Under the pieces are notes generated by a model that saw only the letters and a program-made list of their open reading frames with translations, was not told where the DNA came from and made no database searches. A DNA stretch of 5,428 bases, taken from an uncultured Clostridia bacterium (GTDB lineage Bacteria; Bacillota; Clostridia; Oscillospirales; Ruminococcaceae). Positions 1 to 5,428 of the stretch are shown piece after piece. The stretch lies in assembly GCA_946613705.1 (NCBI GenBank), contig CAMOFU010000169.1, positions 1 to 5,428 of the forward strand. The letters are read 5' to 3'. Made by a program: the position numbers and the translations under genes. Within the stretch, counting starts at the first letter, position 1, and each line of letters starts with the position of its first letter.

Positions 1-1208
1 TTTGTGCGGGAGCTGCGCTGTCGCAGATGGTATTCGTGTACGCAGGTCTTGTAGCCGAGAGCCTTCAGCTGACGGTATCTCACCCTGTACCTGCTCTTTC
101 CGCGGCTGCCGCTTATCAGAGACCTTATGCAGTCCTGCGCATAGCTGTCGATCTCTCGTAAACTGCGGTCGGTGCTGATGATCGGGAAATACCAGTATGC
201 CCAGCTGAGCTCGCTGTCACGGCCTGCTTCAAACAGCTTGCGTTCAAATATCCTGATGAATGCCGCCGCCGCCTTCTCGCCGCTTAGCCCGCGGCGCTCG
301 TGCCAGCGCTTTAATGCCCTTGCCTTGCGGCGCATCTTCGCCTTGAGCTTCTTCACCGAGGACGGAGCTATGTCTATCTGCCCGCCGCTGTAGCTCAGTC
401 CGAGGAATGTCCAGCCCTCCCCGGGGCGCGAAAAGCTTTCCTTTGCGGGATTCAGCCTCAGCCCCCGATCCGCAAGGTATTCCCGCACCGTCTGCGCATA
501 CCGTTCTGTCTCCTCCTGCGTCCGTGCAAAGAGTATTATGTCATCGGAATACCTTGCATACGGTATCCCCTCACGCTCAAAATACTCGTCCAGCCCCTTC
601 AAAAACAGATTCGCGTAAAAAGCCGAGAGCGGTGTGCCCGCCATTATCCCCTTGCTCTCGGCAACGGGTATGCCCTTGTCGGTGACCATCGGCTCGGTGA
701 GCAGCGCACTCAGAAAGCTGTACAGCCTCTCGTCCCCCGCCGTCACCTCACGCAGCATCGGCAGCAGCAGCGTGATGTCCACAGAGTTGAAATAGTTGCT
801 GATATCCGCCTTGTAGCAGTACATCTGACCGATCATCGGTGTCCTTGCGAACCGCCGCATCGCCATCTGTGCCGTGCGTGCGGGGCGGAAGGAATAGAGC
901 CCGTCAGAAAACACCCCGTCATATCGGCGCAGCAGCAGGTGCGTCAGCAGCTTCAGCACAGTGCTCTCGGCCTCGGGATAGATGTAGATGACCCGCTTTT
1001 TGCCCGTGTCGAGCTTGCTTATCACGGCGCGGCGCGGCAGAGGGAAACGCTCCTCTCGCTCTATCCGCCCGCATATGTCCGTATACCCCCGCCCGTCGAT
1101 GAACTCTCTCAGCTTCACCGCAAACTGCTTTGGGCAGGCAAGCGAGAGCTTGTATTCGTAAAACCGCTCCCAGCATTCCGCATCCGACAGCTTGTCCAGC
1201 AGCGACAC
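1..1208 (-). CDS. Reverse transcriptase (RNA-directed DNA polymerase), 3' end cut by window edge
   Basis: This is a 402-codon open frame read by hand from a GTG at 1208 to the window edge, with no stop. RT hallmarks appear in order. The finger region holds KKRVIYIYPEAES (about 70-82) and YSFRPA (105-110). Motif A, YKADISNYF (132-140), carries the first catalytic Asp, D135. Motif B-like KGIMAGTPLSAFYANLFL spans 186-203. Motif C, YSDD (220-223), carries the other two Asps. LNPAKESF (252-259) and the GWTFLG grip motif (265-270) follow. A basic helical thumb-like part (about 283-330) leads to a C-terminal domain containing SWAYWYFPIIST and GYKTCVHEYH. All catalytic Asps are present, so the enzyme should be active. 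I see no HNH or integrase domain. From memory, related gut-bacterial RTs end shortly after a HEYY-like motif, so probably few residues are missing. The subfamily is not assigned: motif B lacks the QG..SP of group II introns and retrons and the SQ of DGRs. The GTG has a GGAGG 8 bases upstream, and the frame is closed by a TAA farther upstream. Confidence 0.93.
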   Translation of the reverse strand, partial: MSLLDKLSDAECWERFYEYKLSLACPKQFAVKLREFIDGRGYTDICGRIEREERFPLPRRAVISKLDTGKKRVIYIYPEAESTVLKLLTHLLLRRYDGVFSDGLYSFRPARTAQMAMRRFARTPMIGQMYCYKADISNYFNSVDITLLLPMLREVTAGDERLYSFLSALLTEPMVTDKGIPVAESKGIMAGTPLSAFYANLFLKGLDEYFEREGIPYARYSDDIILFARTQEETERYAQTVREYLADRGLRLNPAKESFSRPGEGWTFLGLSYSGGQIDIAPSSVKKLKAKMRRKARALKRWHERRGLSGEKAAAAFIRIFERKLFEAGRDSELSWAYWYFPIISTDRSLREIDSYAQDCIRSLISGSRGKSRYRVRYRQLKALGYKTCVHEYHLRQRSSRT

Positions 1209-1221
1209 CGCCTTCACCTCC
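1209..1221 (-). promoter_or_regulatory. Ribosome binding site fixing the GTG start of the RT
   Basis: GGAGG occupies 1221-1217 on the minus strand, followed by an 8-base spacer to the GTG at 1208. Another in-frame GTG overlaps the GGAGG itself (1217-1215) and cannot be the start with this site. No ATG occurs in frame near the N-terminus; the first is deep within the RT domain, so GTG at 1208 is the only sensible start. Confidence 0.8.
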
Positions 1222-1230
1222 GTTCTCTGT

Positions 1231-1257
1231 ACAAATTACAAATAACAAATTACAAAT
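1231..1257 (-). repeat. A/T-rich 13-base direct repeat in the RT leader
   Basis: The 13-mer acaaattacaaat (plus-strand sense) occurs twice, at 1231-1243 and 1245-1257, with one base between. Each copy itself contains the subrepeat caaat twice. It sits between the structured element and the RT ribosome binding site. A related stretch, caaattgcaaatta, lies at 1970-1983 in the leader of the small gene starting at 1946. The role is unknown; it could be an unstructured translation-enhancing leader, a binding site or slippage-derived DNA. Confidence 0.7.
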
Positions 1258-1265
1258 CACAGAAT

Positions 1266-1408
1266 AAAAAAACGGAAAGAGAAGAAGTTAAATCCAATAA
1301 ATTATTGGATGTACAAGGCCGTACACGCGGCGGCTGCCTGCGAAGCTCCGCACGGCCGCGTGCCTGACCCGCCGCAGGCGCATATCGCTATGCATTCTCT
1401 TTCCGTTT
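1266..1408 (-). ncRNA. Candidate structured RNA upstream of the RT (inverted repeats enclosing nested hairpins)
   Basis: Perfect 14-base inverted repeats at 1408-1395 and 1283-1270 can close a multibranched RNA on the RT strand. From 5' to 3' the inside holds several elements. A 5-bp hairpin with a GCGA tetraloop lies at 1393-1380. A 7-bp stem (1379-1373 with 1342-1336) encloses a 5-bp hairpin at 1363-1350. A TGTAC/GTACA hairpin lies at 1325-1310. A 19-base near-perfect palindrome lies at 1310-1292. A second 7-bp GC stem (1375-1369 with 1333-1327) shares bases with the first, so the two exclude each other. The 3' closing arm runs into seven Ts (1272-1266). The layout of terminal repeats a1/a2, a hairpin core and an RT just downstream is retron-like, but the RT is not a typical retron RT. 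It could instead be an attenuator, a terminator of the upstream operon or a small palindromic repeat element. The structure is visible in the sequence; function as an RT template or primer is inferred. Confidence 0.55.
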
Positions 1409-1415
1409 CTTGCAT

Positions 1416-1421
1416 ATTTTA
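1416..1421 (-). promoter_or_regulatory. Weak -10 candidate for the structured RNA / RT unit
   Basis: TAAAAT on the minus strand would place a transcription start near 1409, at the first base of the structured element's 5' arm. No convincing -35 box exists at the right spacing; that area is occupied by the 1426-1442 inverted repeat. The support is mainly positional coincidence, so this is tentative. Confidence 0.3.
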
Positions 1422-1425
1422 TTGC

Positions 1426-1442
1426 TCGGTCTCTCAGACCGA
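1426..1442 (-). other. Hairpin / inverted repeat across the stop codon of the small upstream gene
   Basis: A perfect 7-base inverted repeat, TCGGTCT and AGACCGA, flanks three bases, and the TGA stop of the 1434-1946 gene spans the stem-loop boundary. It could form a short hairpin with a tight loop, but no T-run follows on the minus strand, so it is not a standard intrinsic terminator. It lies just upstream of the -10 candidate at 1416-1421 and could equally be a protein-binding site or mRNA 3' end stabiliser. Confidence 0.45.
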
Positions 1443-1946
1443 CAGTGCTCCTCTCACACGATCCACCACATAGGAGCGTGCGTTCCACCAGCCGTGGTGA
1501 TCGTAGTAAAAGCGCAGATAAGGTGTACCTTCGCGCTGACATTCCAGTGCCAGCTTGCGCGAGCTGCTCTTTTCGCTCATCAGCTCGACCACGAGCGCCT
1601 TCCGCCCGCCCGACGTGAATGTGAATATCGTCGCCTCATGATACCTTTCGGTGTCGGTCTCATGACCGATCTGATACTGCGCGAACTCCTCCCTGAACAG
1701 CATATCGAAATACTCGATATAGGTGCCGTCGAAGGAATACTGGTTCTCCTCCTTCGGCATCAGCTCACCCCACGGCAGATCGCCTCTCGGCTGCTCGCCC
1801 TTTGCAGGCTTGGGTGGGCGCGGCGGATCGGCGGGCTGCGGCTTGTCATCGGGCCTCAGATTGTCGAAGAAATGCTTCTCGTCCCCGAACATACTCTCGA
1901 CCATATCCTCGGCCTTTTTTCCCAGAAGCTTTGAAAACAGTCCCAT
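1434..1946 (-). CDS. Unrecognised small soluble protein, probably co-transcribed with the ATPase
   Basis: A 170-residue protein I cannot name. The N-terminus (MGLFSKLLGKK) is short, basic and amphipathic, with no signal peptide or membrane segment. Residues 32-54 form a proline-rich, charged linker. The C-terminal part (about 68-168) looks like a compact alpha/beta domain: two strands (ATIFTFTS, KALVVELM), a charged helix, another strand (PYLRFYYD), then a tryptophan pair (HGWWNARSYVV). The strand-Glu-helix-strand order weakly recalls PD-(D/E)XK-like folds, but no full catalytic set is visible, so I assign no function. The ATG at 1946 is chosen over the in-frame ATG at 1979 because AGGAGG (1960-1955) lies 8 bases before it; the longer start would have that site inside the gene. 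The gene begins 60 bases after the ATPase stop with no evident terminator between them, suggesting one operon. Confidence 0.82.
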   Translation of the reverse strand: MGLFSKLLGKKAEDMVESMFGDEKHFFDNLRPDDKPQPADPPRPPKPAKGEQPRGDLPWGELMPKEENQYSFDGTYIEYFDMLFREEFAQYQIGHETDTERYHEATIFTFTSGGRKALVVELMSEKSSSRKLALECQREGTPYLRFYYDHHGWWNARSYVVDRVRGALSV

Positions 1947-1969
1947 TGCGGTTACCTCCTTTATATCGT

Positions 1970-1983
1970 CAAATTGCAAATTA
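1970..1983 (-). repeat. TAATTTGCAATTTG motif in the leader of the small gene
   Basis: On the minus strand this 14-base stretch repeats AATTTG twice and resembles the leader repeat before the RT (1231-1257). It sits 9 bases upstream of the AGGAGG of the 1946 gene, inside the 60-base gap after the ATPase. Chance similarity in A/T-rich DNA cannot be excluded. Confidence 0.4.
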
Positions 1984-2006
1984 TCAAAGTCAGCTGTCCT
2001 TTCAGC

Positions 2007-4406
2007 TCACTTTTTATCTTTCAGCGATCTCACACTGTTGTAGTGGAAGATCATTCTTTCCGCGTTGGATATAATAAACATCACGAACCTGATGAATGTA
2101 TCTGCCATGATACCGAAGTTCACGCACAGCAGGATGCTCTTTGTCGAGAGCGCCGTTGTGCCGAATACCCAGCCCAGCAGCCTGAATGCGAACAGCAGTC
2201 CTGCCGAGCAGAGGATTATCACCGCTATCTTGTAGGAGCTCAGCGGCTTGCTTATCTGCCGCAGCACCATTATCCCGACTACCGAAAGCAATATAGTCGA
2301 GGAGGTCATTATCTCGCCCTGAGTCACCTCGAATATCTCGCCGAATATTACCATCGCCATTACCACCGCAACGTCCGTTATCGCACCCGGCAGCGCCTTT
2401 ATGATAACGTTCTTCATAAAGTGGCCGTTGATAAGGAAGTGGTCGGGCACCTGCGAGAGCAGGAATGCGGGTATGCCTATCGTGAACATACTGATAAGCG
2501 TTATCTGCGAGGGTGTCAGCGGATACACCATACCGAACACCAGCGTTACCACGGAAAGGATCATCGAGAAGATGTTCTTTACCAGGAACAGCGAGCCCGA
2601 ACGCTCCATGTTGTTTACTACCTGCCGCCCCTCCATCACAACATCTGTCATGTGCGAGAAGTCGGAGTCGAGCAGCACCAGCTGTGCCGCCTGCACTGCC
2701 GCATCGCTGCCCGAAGCCATTGCTATCGAGCAGTCCGCGTCCTTGAGCGCCAGTATGTCGTTGACACCGTCGCCCGTCATCGCCACTACCTTCTCCTGCG
2801 ATTGCAGTGCCTTTACGAACTTCCGCTTCTGGTCGGGCGTTACTCTTCCGAACACCGTGTAATTCTTCATCGCGCTGTATATCGCGTCATCGGTCGTGAG
2901 CGTCGAGGCATCAACATATTTTTCGGCATTTGCTATGCCCGCCTGCTTTGCCACCTCGGAGACCGTTATCGGATTATCTCCCGAGATGACCTTTACCTCG
3001 ACTCCCTCATTCGCAAAGAATCTGAAGGTGTCGGGTGCCGTCTTGCGGACGGGATTGGTTATCAGCACCAGCGCCAGCGGCTCACATTCGGCTGTCAGCG
3101 CCTTGCCGTCGGGTCTGCCGTCATACCTTGCAAATGCCAGCACACGGTAGCCCTTGCGCGAATCGAACTCTATATCCTCGCGGTACTGCTCGTATTTGTC
3201 TCTCAGCACCCATTCGGGTGCACCGAGCACATAGGCGCCCTTTTCAAACGTCACGCTCGAATATTTGAACTCGGAGGAAAAGTCCGTATGTGAAACTATC
3301 TTTGCTCCCGTCGGCTCGGTGAAATACTGCTTCATCGCAGCCATTGTGATATTATCCGCCGACTGCTCGGACGAGAAATCGCTCAGCAGCGGGAAAAGCT
3401 CCTTCTCCTGCATATCCGCCAGCGGCTTAACGCCCGTCACTTTCATCGTGTTCTCGGTTATAGTGCCCGTCTTGTCCACGCACAGCACGTTTACCCGCGC
3501 CAGTGTTTCTATGCACTTCATGTTATGCACCAGCACCTTCTGCTGGCCCAGCCTCATCGCGCTGATAACGAGCGTAACGCTCGCCAGCAGGAACAGCCCC
3601 TCGGGTATCATTCCTATCACCGAGGCGACGGTCGTCCTGATGCTGTTCGTATAGTCTATGCCGTTTACAAAATAGGAGTGATTGAACTGCAGCGCACCCA
3701 GCGGGATAATGATAAAGCCCACGATCTTTACGATCCTGTTCAGCGACCGTATCATCTCCGACTGCTCGCCTGTCTTGACCTTCTTCGCCTGAAGCGTCAG
3801 CTGCGAGATGTACGACTCTGCTCCGACCTTAGTGAGCCTTGCCCTGCAGCTTCCCGAAACTATGTAGCTTCCGCTCATCAGCTCGGCGCCGCTCTCCTTT
3901 ACGATCTCGTCCGCCTCACCTGTCAGCAGAGCCTCGTTTGCCGAGACCTTGCCATCTATCACGACGGCATCGGCAGGTATCTGGTCTCCCGCCCTGAACA
4001 CGACTATGTCGTCCGCCACCAGCTTATCCGAGGCTATCTTCTGCTCTCCTCCGTCCCGTATGACCAGCGCTGTCGGGGAGTTGAGCACCGTCAGCTTATC
4101 GAGCAGGGACTTTGACCTTATCTCCTGAACTATACCTATCAGAGTATTTGTAACTATCACAGGCAGGAACGTCAGATCCTTATATGACCCGCCGATTATC
4201 AGCAGCGCCGCAAGTATCGCAAATATCAGGTTGAAATATGTGAATACATTGCTTGCGATTATCTGCCCTATGGATTTGGAGGGCGGCTTTATCGGCTTGT
4301 TCGACAGTCCTGCATCAAACCTCTCCTGCACCTGGGCAGCAGTCAGCCCCTTATCGGCAGCAGGTGTTACCCTTTCAACGGTAACAACAGGCGTTTTTTT
4401 CTTCAT
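2007..4406 (-). CDS. Cation-transporting P-type ATPase (P2-like, CtpE-type)
   Basis: A complete 799-residue membrane pump that uses ATP hydrolysis to move cations across the cytoplasmic membrane. The actuator domain carries LTGE (161-164). The phosphorylation motif DKTGT is at 311-315, with D311 the phosphorylated Asp. The nucleotide-binding domain includes FKYSSVTFEKGA (380-391). SGDNP (475-479) and MTGDGVND (543-550) complete the P domain. Hydrophobic segments cluster as M1-M2 (about 53-95), M3-M4 (about 225-285, with IPEGL at 267-271) and six more between about 606 and 778. There is no N-terminal heavy-metal domain and no CPC motif, arguing against a P1B metal exporter. The IPEGL motif and overall layout match the CtpE-like group, of which mycobacterial CtpE has been linked to calcium uptake; the ion here is not determined. 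The start at 4406 has AAGGAG (4420-4415) 8 bases upstream. The gene has its own strong promoter at 4488-4460. Confidence 0.95.
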   Translation of the reverse strand: MKKKTPVVTVERVTPAADKGLTAAQVQERFDAGLSNKPIKPPSKSIGQIIASNVFTYFNLIFAILAALLIIGGSYKDLTFLPVIVTNTLIGIVQEIRSKSLLDKLTVLNSPTALVIRDGGEQKIASDKLVADDIVVFRAGDQIPADAVVIDGKVSANEALLTGEADEIVKESGAELMSGSYIVSGSCRARLTKVGAESYISQLTLQAKKVKTGEQSEMIRSLNRIVKIVGFIIIPLGALQFNHSYFVNGIDYTNSIRTTVASVIGMIPEGLFLLASVTLVISAMRLGQQKVLVHNMKCIETLARVNVLCVDKTGTITENTMKVTGVKPLADMQEKELFPLLSDFSSEQSADNITMAAMKQYFTEPTGAKIVSHTDFSSEFKYSSVTFEKGAYVLGAPEWVLRDKYEQYREDIEFDSRKGYRVLAFARYDGRPDGKALTAECEPLALVLITNPVRKTAPDTFRFFANEGVEVKVISGDNPITVSEVAKQAGIANAEKYVDASTLTTDDAIYSAMKNYTVFGRVTPDQKRKFVKALQSQEKVVAMTGDGVNDILALKDADCSIAMASGSDAAVQAAQLVLLDSDFSHMTDVVMEGRQVVNNMERSGSLFLVKNIFSMILSVVTLVFGMVYPLTPSQITLISMFTIGIPAFLLSQVPDHFLINGHFMKNVIIKALPGAITDVAVVMAMVIFGEIFEVTQGEIMTSSTILLSVVGIMVLRQISKPLSSYKIAVIILCSAGLLFAFRLLGWVFGTTALSTKSILLCVNFGIMADTFIRFVMFIISNAERMIFHYNSVRSLKDKK

Positions 4407-4436
4407 TCGGTTTGCTCCTTACGATCTATGACCTGT

Positions 4437-4453
4437 GCAGAGCTGAACTCTGC
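4437..4453 (-). promoter_or_regulatory. 5' leader hairpin of the ATPase transcript (or operator)
   Basis: GCAGAG and CTCTGC form a perfect 6-bp stem with a 5-base loop. It starts about 7 bases after the -10 box, so it would begin at or within a base or two of the transcript 5' end. Such a hairpin may protect the mRNA from 5' decay. The same inverted repeat in DNA could be a repressor site overlapping the start. The sequence does not separate these possibilities. Confidence 0.55.
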
Positions 4454-4459
4454 CCTATC

Positions 4460-4488
4460 ATTATACTACACTTCCGCATACATTTCAA
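4460..4488 (-). promoter_or_regulatory. Sigma-A-type promoter of the ATPase operon
   Basis: TTGAAA (4488-4483) and a perfect TATAAT (4465-4460) are separated by exactly 17 bases. The predicted start is near 4453, giving a leader of about 47 bases before the ATPase ATG. It lies in the gap between the YitT gene and the ATPase, so the ATPase need not depend on read-through. Confidence 0.85.
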
Positions 4489-4500
4489 GTGCTTGGCTCC

Positions 4501-4528
4501 AAAAAACTTTCAGTCCTCCTTCGGCTGA
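4501..4528 (-). terminator. Weak intrinsic terminator candidate after the YitT gene
   Basis: A short stem (TCAG with CTGA, extended by CC/GG across a bulge) overlaps the last codons and TGA of the YitT gene and is followed three bases later by six Ts (4506-4501). The stem is short and interrupted, so termination may be partial. A new promoter follows immediately, consistent with a transcript boundary here. Confidence 0.4.
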
Positions 4529-5376
4529 TAGAAGTTGCCCATTATCCGCTGTGTTTTCACCTCGTTGATGAAAGCGGAGGGATCGACTCTGCGCACGGCG
4601 TTTATGACCTTTCTCTCCTGTGCTGCCGACACTACCGAGTATACCACATTCCGTTCGCAGTGCTCGAACGAGCCTTCGCCCTCGAGTATCGTCGCGCCGT
4701 GGGCGCTCACCTCGTAGATAGCGCTGCACACCTCGGCGGGCTTCACGGTCACAATAAACAGCGTGCTTTGCTGGAACTTCTTGTACAGTCCCCTCACCAC
4801 CGCGGTGCTCGCATACTGGAAGATGATAGAATACAGCGCTTTATCCCAGCCGAACACAAAGCCTGCAATGCACAGTATCACCGCATTGAAGCCGAGAATG
4901 ATATTGAAGGAATCTATCCCCCGCCGCTCCGAGAGGAAGACCGAAATGAAATCGGTGCCGCCCGAGGTAGCGCCCGCATTAAGGCAGATGCAGATCGCCG
5001 CGCCGTTGATGATCCCGCCGAATACCGCTATCAGCAGTGTATCGTCGGTAACGGTATAGCTCGGTATCAGATCGGTAAACACGCTGCTCAGCACGATCAT
5101 GACCACGGAATACAGCGTGAACCGCTTGCCGATGAACCTGAACCCGATATACACGGGCAGAGCGTTCAGTGCCATATTCACTGCGCTGAACGTAAGTGTT
5201 ATCCCGAACGAGGATTCAAACAGTCTTATCAGCAGGATCGAAAGCCCCGAGACTCCCCCGGGGTACAGTCCTCCCGTTGACACGAAGGTCTTATAATTGA
5301 GCGCCATAACAAATGCCGCCGCCGTGACCGCAGGTATCGTAATGAGCGGCCGCTTTAATTTTTCACTGATCTTCAC
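4510..5376 (-). CDS. YitT family membrane protein (YitT domain plus DUF2179-type C-terminus)
   Basis: A complete 288-residue protein. The N-terminal two thirds is an integral membrane region with hydrophobic segments at about 11-31, 41-53, 60-80, 87-105, 113-132, 157-176 and 180-195. It carries the family's glycine-rich motifs GGLYPGGVSGLS (35-46) and NAGATSGGTDFI (133-144), the latter repeating the theme of the former. The C-terminal cytosolic domain (about 203-285) matches the DUF2179 pattern: HGATILEGEGSF (226-237), DPSAFI (265-270) and GNFY (280-283). Length and architecture are typical of the YitT family, which is widespread in Firmicutes and whose transport role is largely uncharacterised. 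The start is a GTG at 5376 with AAGGGGG seven bases upstream; an out-of-frame ATG overlaps it (ATGTGA) and stops at once. Its promoter lies at the window edge. It is transcribed in the same direction as the ATPase but is probably a separate unit. Confidence 0.93.
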   Translation of the reverse strand: MKISEKLKRPLITIPAVTAAAFVMALNYKTFVSTGGLYPGGVSGLSILLIRLFESSFGITLTFSAVNMALNALPVYIGFRFIGKRFTLYSVVMIVLSSVFTDLIPSYTVTDDTLLIAVFGGIINGAAICICLNAGATSGGTDFISVFLSERRGIDSFNIILGFNAVILCIAGFVFGWDKALYSIIFQYASTAVVRGLYKKFQQSTLFIVTVKPAEVCSAIYEVSAHGATILEGEGSFEHCERNVVYSVVSAAQERKVINAVRRVDPSAFINEVKTQRIMGNFYQPKED

Positions 5377-5383
5377 ATCGCAT

Positions 5384-5390
5384 CCCCCTT
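5384..5390 (-). promoter_or_regulatory. Ribosome binding site for the GTG start of the YitT gene
   Basis: AAGGGGG, one base off the AAGGAGG consensus, sits 7 bases before the GTG at 5376. It decides for this GTG over later internal starts. Confidence 0.7.
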
Positions 5391-5416
5391 TCCTGTCAAA
5401 CGGATCCTCTATCCCT

Positions 5417-5425
5417 ATTATACCA
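5417..5425 (-). promoter_or_regulatory. Extended -10 promoter of the YitT gene
   Basis: TGGTATAAT on the minus strand combines the TGn extension with a perfect TATAAT (5422-5417). The predicted start near 5410 gives a leader of about 34 bases. The -35 region falls outside the window and cannot be judged. Confidence 0.75.
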
Positions 5426-5428
5426 CAT

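Noticed and set aside
1..1408. Canonical retron
   Set aside because: The RNA layout is retron-like, but the RT lacks a recognisable NAxxH region and VTG motif, and its motif B differs. Kept as an unclassified RT-ncRNA candidate.
1266..1408. Miniature transposable element (MITE)
   Set aside because: Terminal inverted repeats are present, but no target-site duplication flanks them and the interior is a series of hairpins with a T-run on one strand, which fits RNA better. Not fully excluded without a genome-wide copy count.
1..1430. Group II intron with its maturase
   Set aside because: No domain V-like hairpin or HNH domain was seen, motif B lacks QG..SP, and the structured element is 5' of the RT and too small for intron domains I-IV.
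1..1430. Diversity-generating retroelement
   Set aside because: No template/variable repeat pair with A-specific differences is visible, no Avd-like gene is present, and the RT lacks the SQ-type motif B.
939..1934. Plus-strand open frames across the RT start and the small gene
   Set aside because: They overlap well-supported minus-strand genes, cross the structured element, and show no ribosome binding sites or domain features.
1991..2009. Terminator between the ATPase and the small gene
   Set aside because: AGCTG and CAGCT can form a 5-bp hairpin near the ATPase stop, but no T-run follows, so read-through into the small gene is expected.
1974..3293. 439-codon plus-strand open frame
   Set aside because: Antisense to the ATPase gene; the translation is rich in His, Tyr, Arg and Cys with no domain, typical of a shadow frame in GC-rich coding DNA.
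4489..5280. 263-codon plus-strand open frame
   Set aside because: Antisense to the YitT gene, composition-biased, with no ribosome binding site or recognisable motif.

Overview
The window is a tightly packed bacterial region in which every supported gene lies on the minus strand, so it is best read from high to low coordinates. GC-rich coding DNA, AGGAGG-type ribosome binding sites, sigma-A-like promoters, GTG starts and the YitT plus P-type ATPase content suggest a Gram-positive gut or rumen Firmicute. Ruminococcus or another member of the Oscillospiraceae is my best guess, inferred from style and not from any database match.

Region 1 (5425 to about 4500): an extended -10 promoter at the window edge drives a YitT-family integral membrane protein (5376-4510, GTG start) with a C-terminal DUF2179-type domain. 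A weak hairpin plus T-run may end it. Region 2 (4488 to 1434): a near-consensus promoter with a 17-base spacer, followed by a hairpin almost at the transcript 5' end, drives a complete 799-residue P2-like cation-transporting ATPase (4406-2007, CtpE-like). Sixty bases later comes a small, unrecognised soluble protein (1946-1434), probably in the same operon.

Region 3 (1442 to 1) is the most interesting part. A reverse transcriptase gene runs from a GTG start at 1208 off the left edge. It has a complete catalytic core, including YSDD, but its motif-B sequence (GIMAGTPLS) does not match the textbook retron, DGR or group II intron versions. Its 225-base upstream gap holds a compact structured element at 1408-1266. 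A perfect 14-base inverted repeat encloses several nested hairpins, and the 3' arm runs into seven Ts. It lies 5' of the RT on the same strand, as a retron msr-msd or other RT-template RNA would. A weak -10 candidate would start transcription at the edge of the element. An A/T-rich direct repeat separates it from the RT ribosome binding site.

The RT and its leader RNA form a plausible undescribed RT-ncRNA unit. The transporter genes look like ordinary chromosomal neighbours. No plus-strand gene, tRNA, rRNA, CRISPR array or transposase was seen, and no gene-free stretch exceeds 300 bases.
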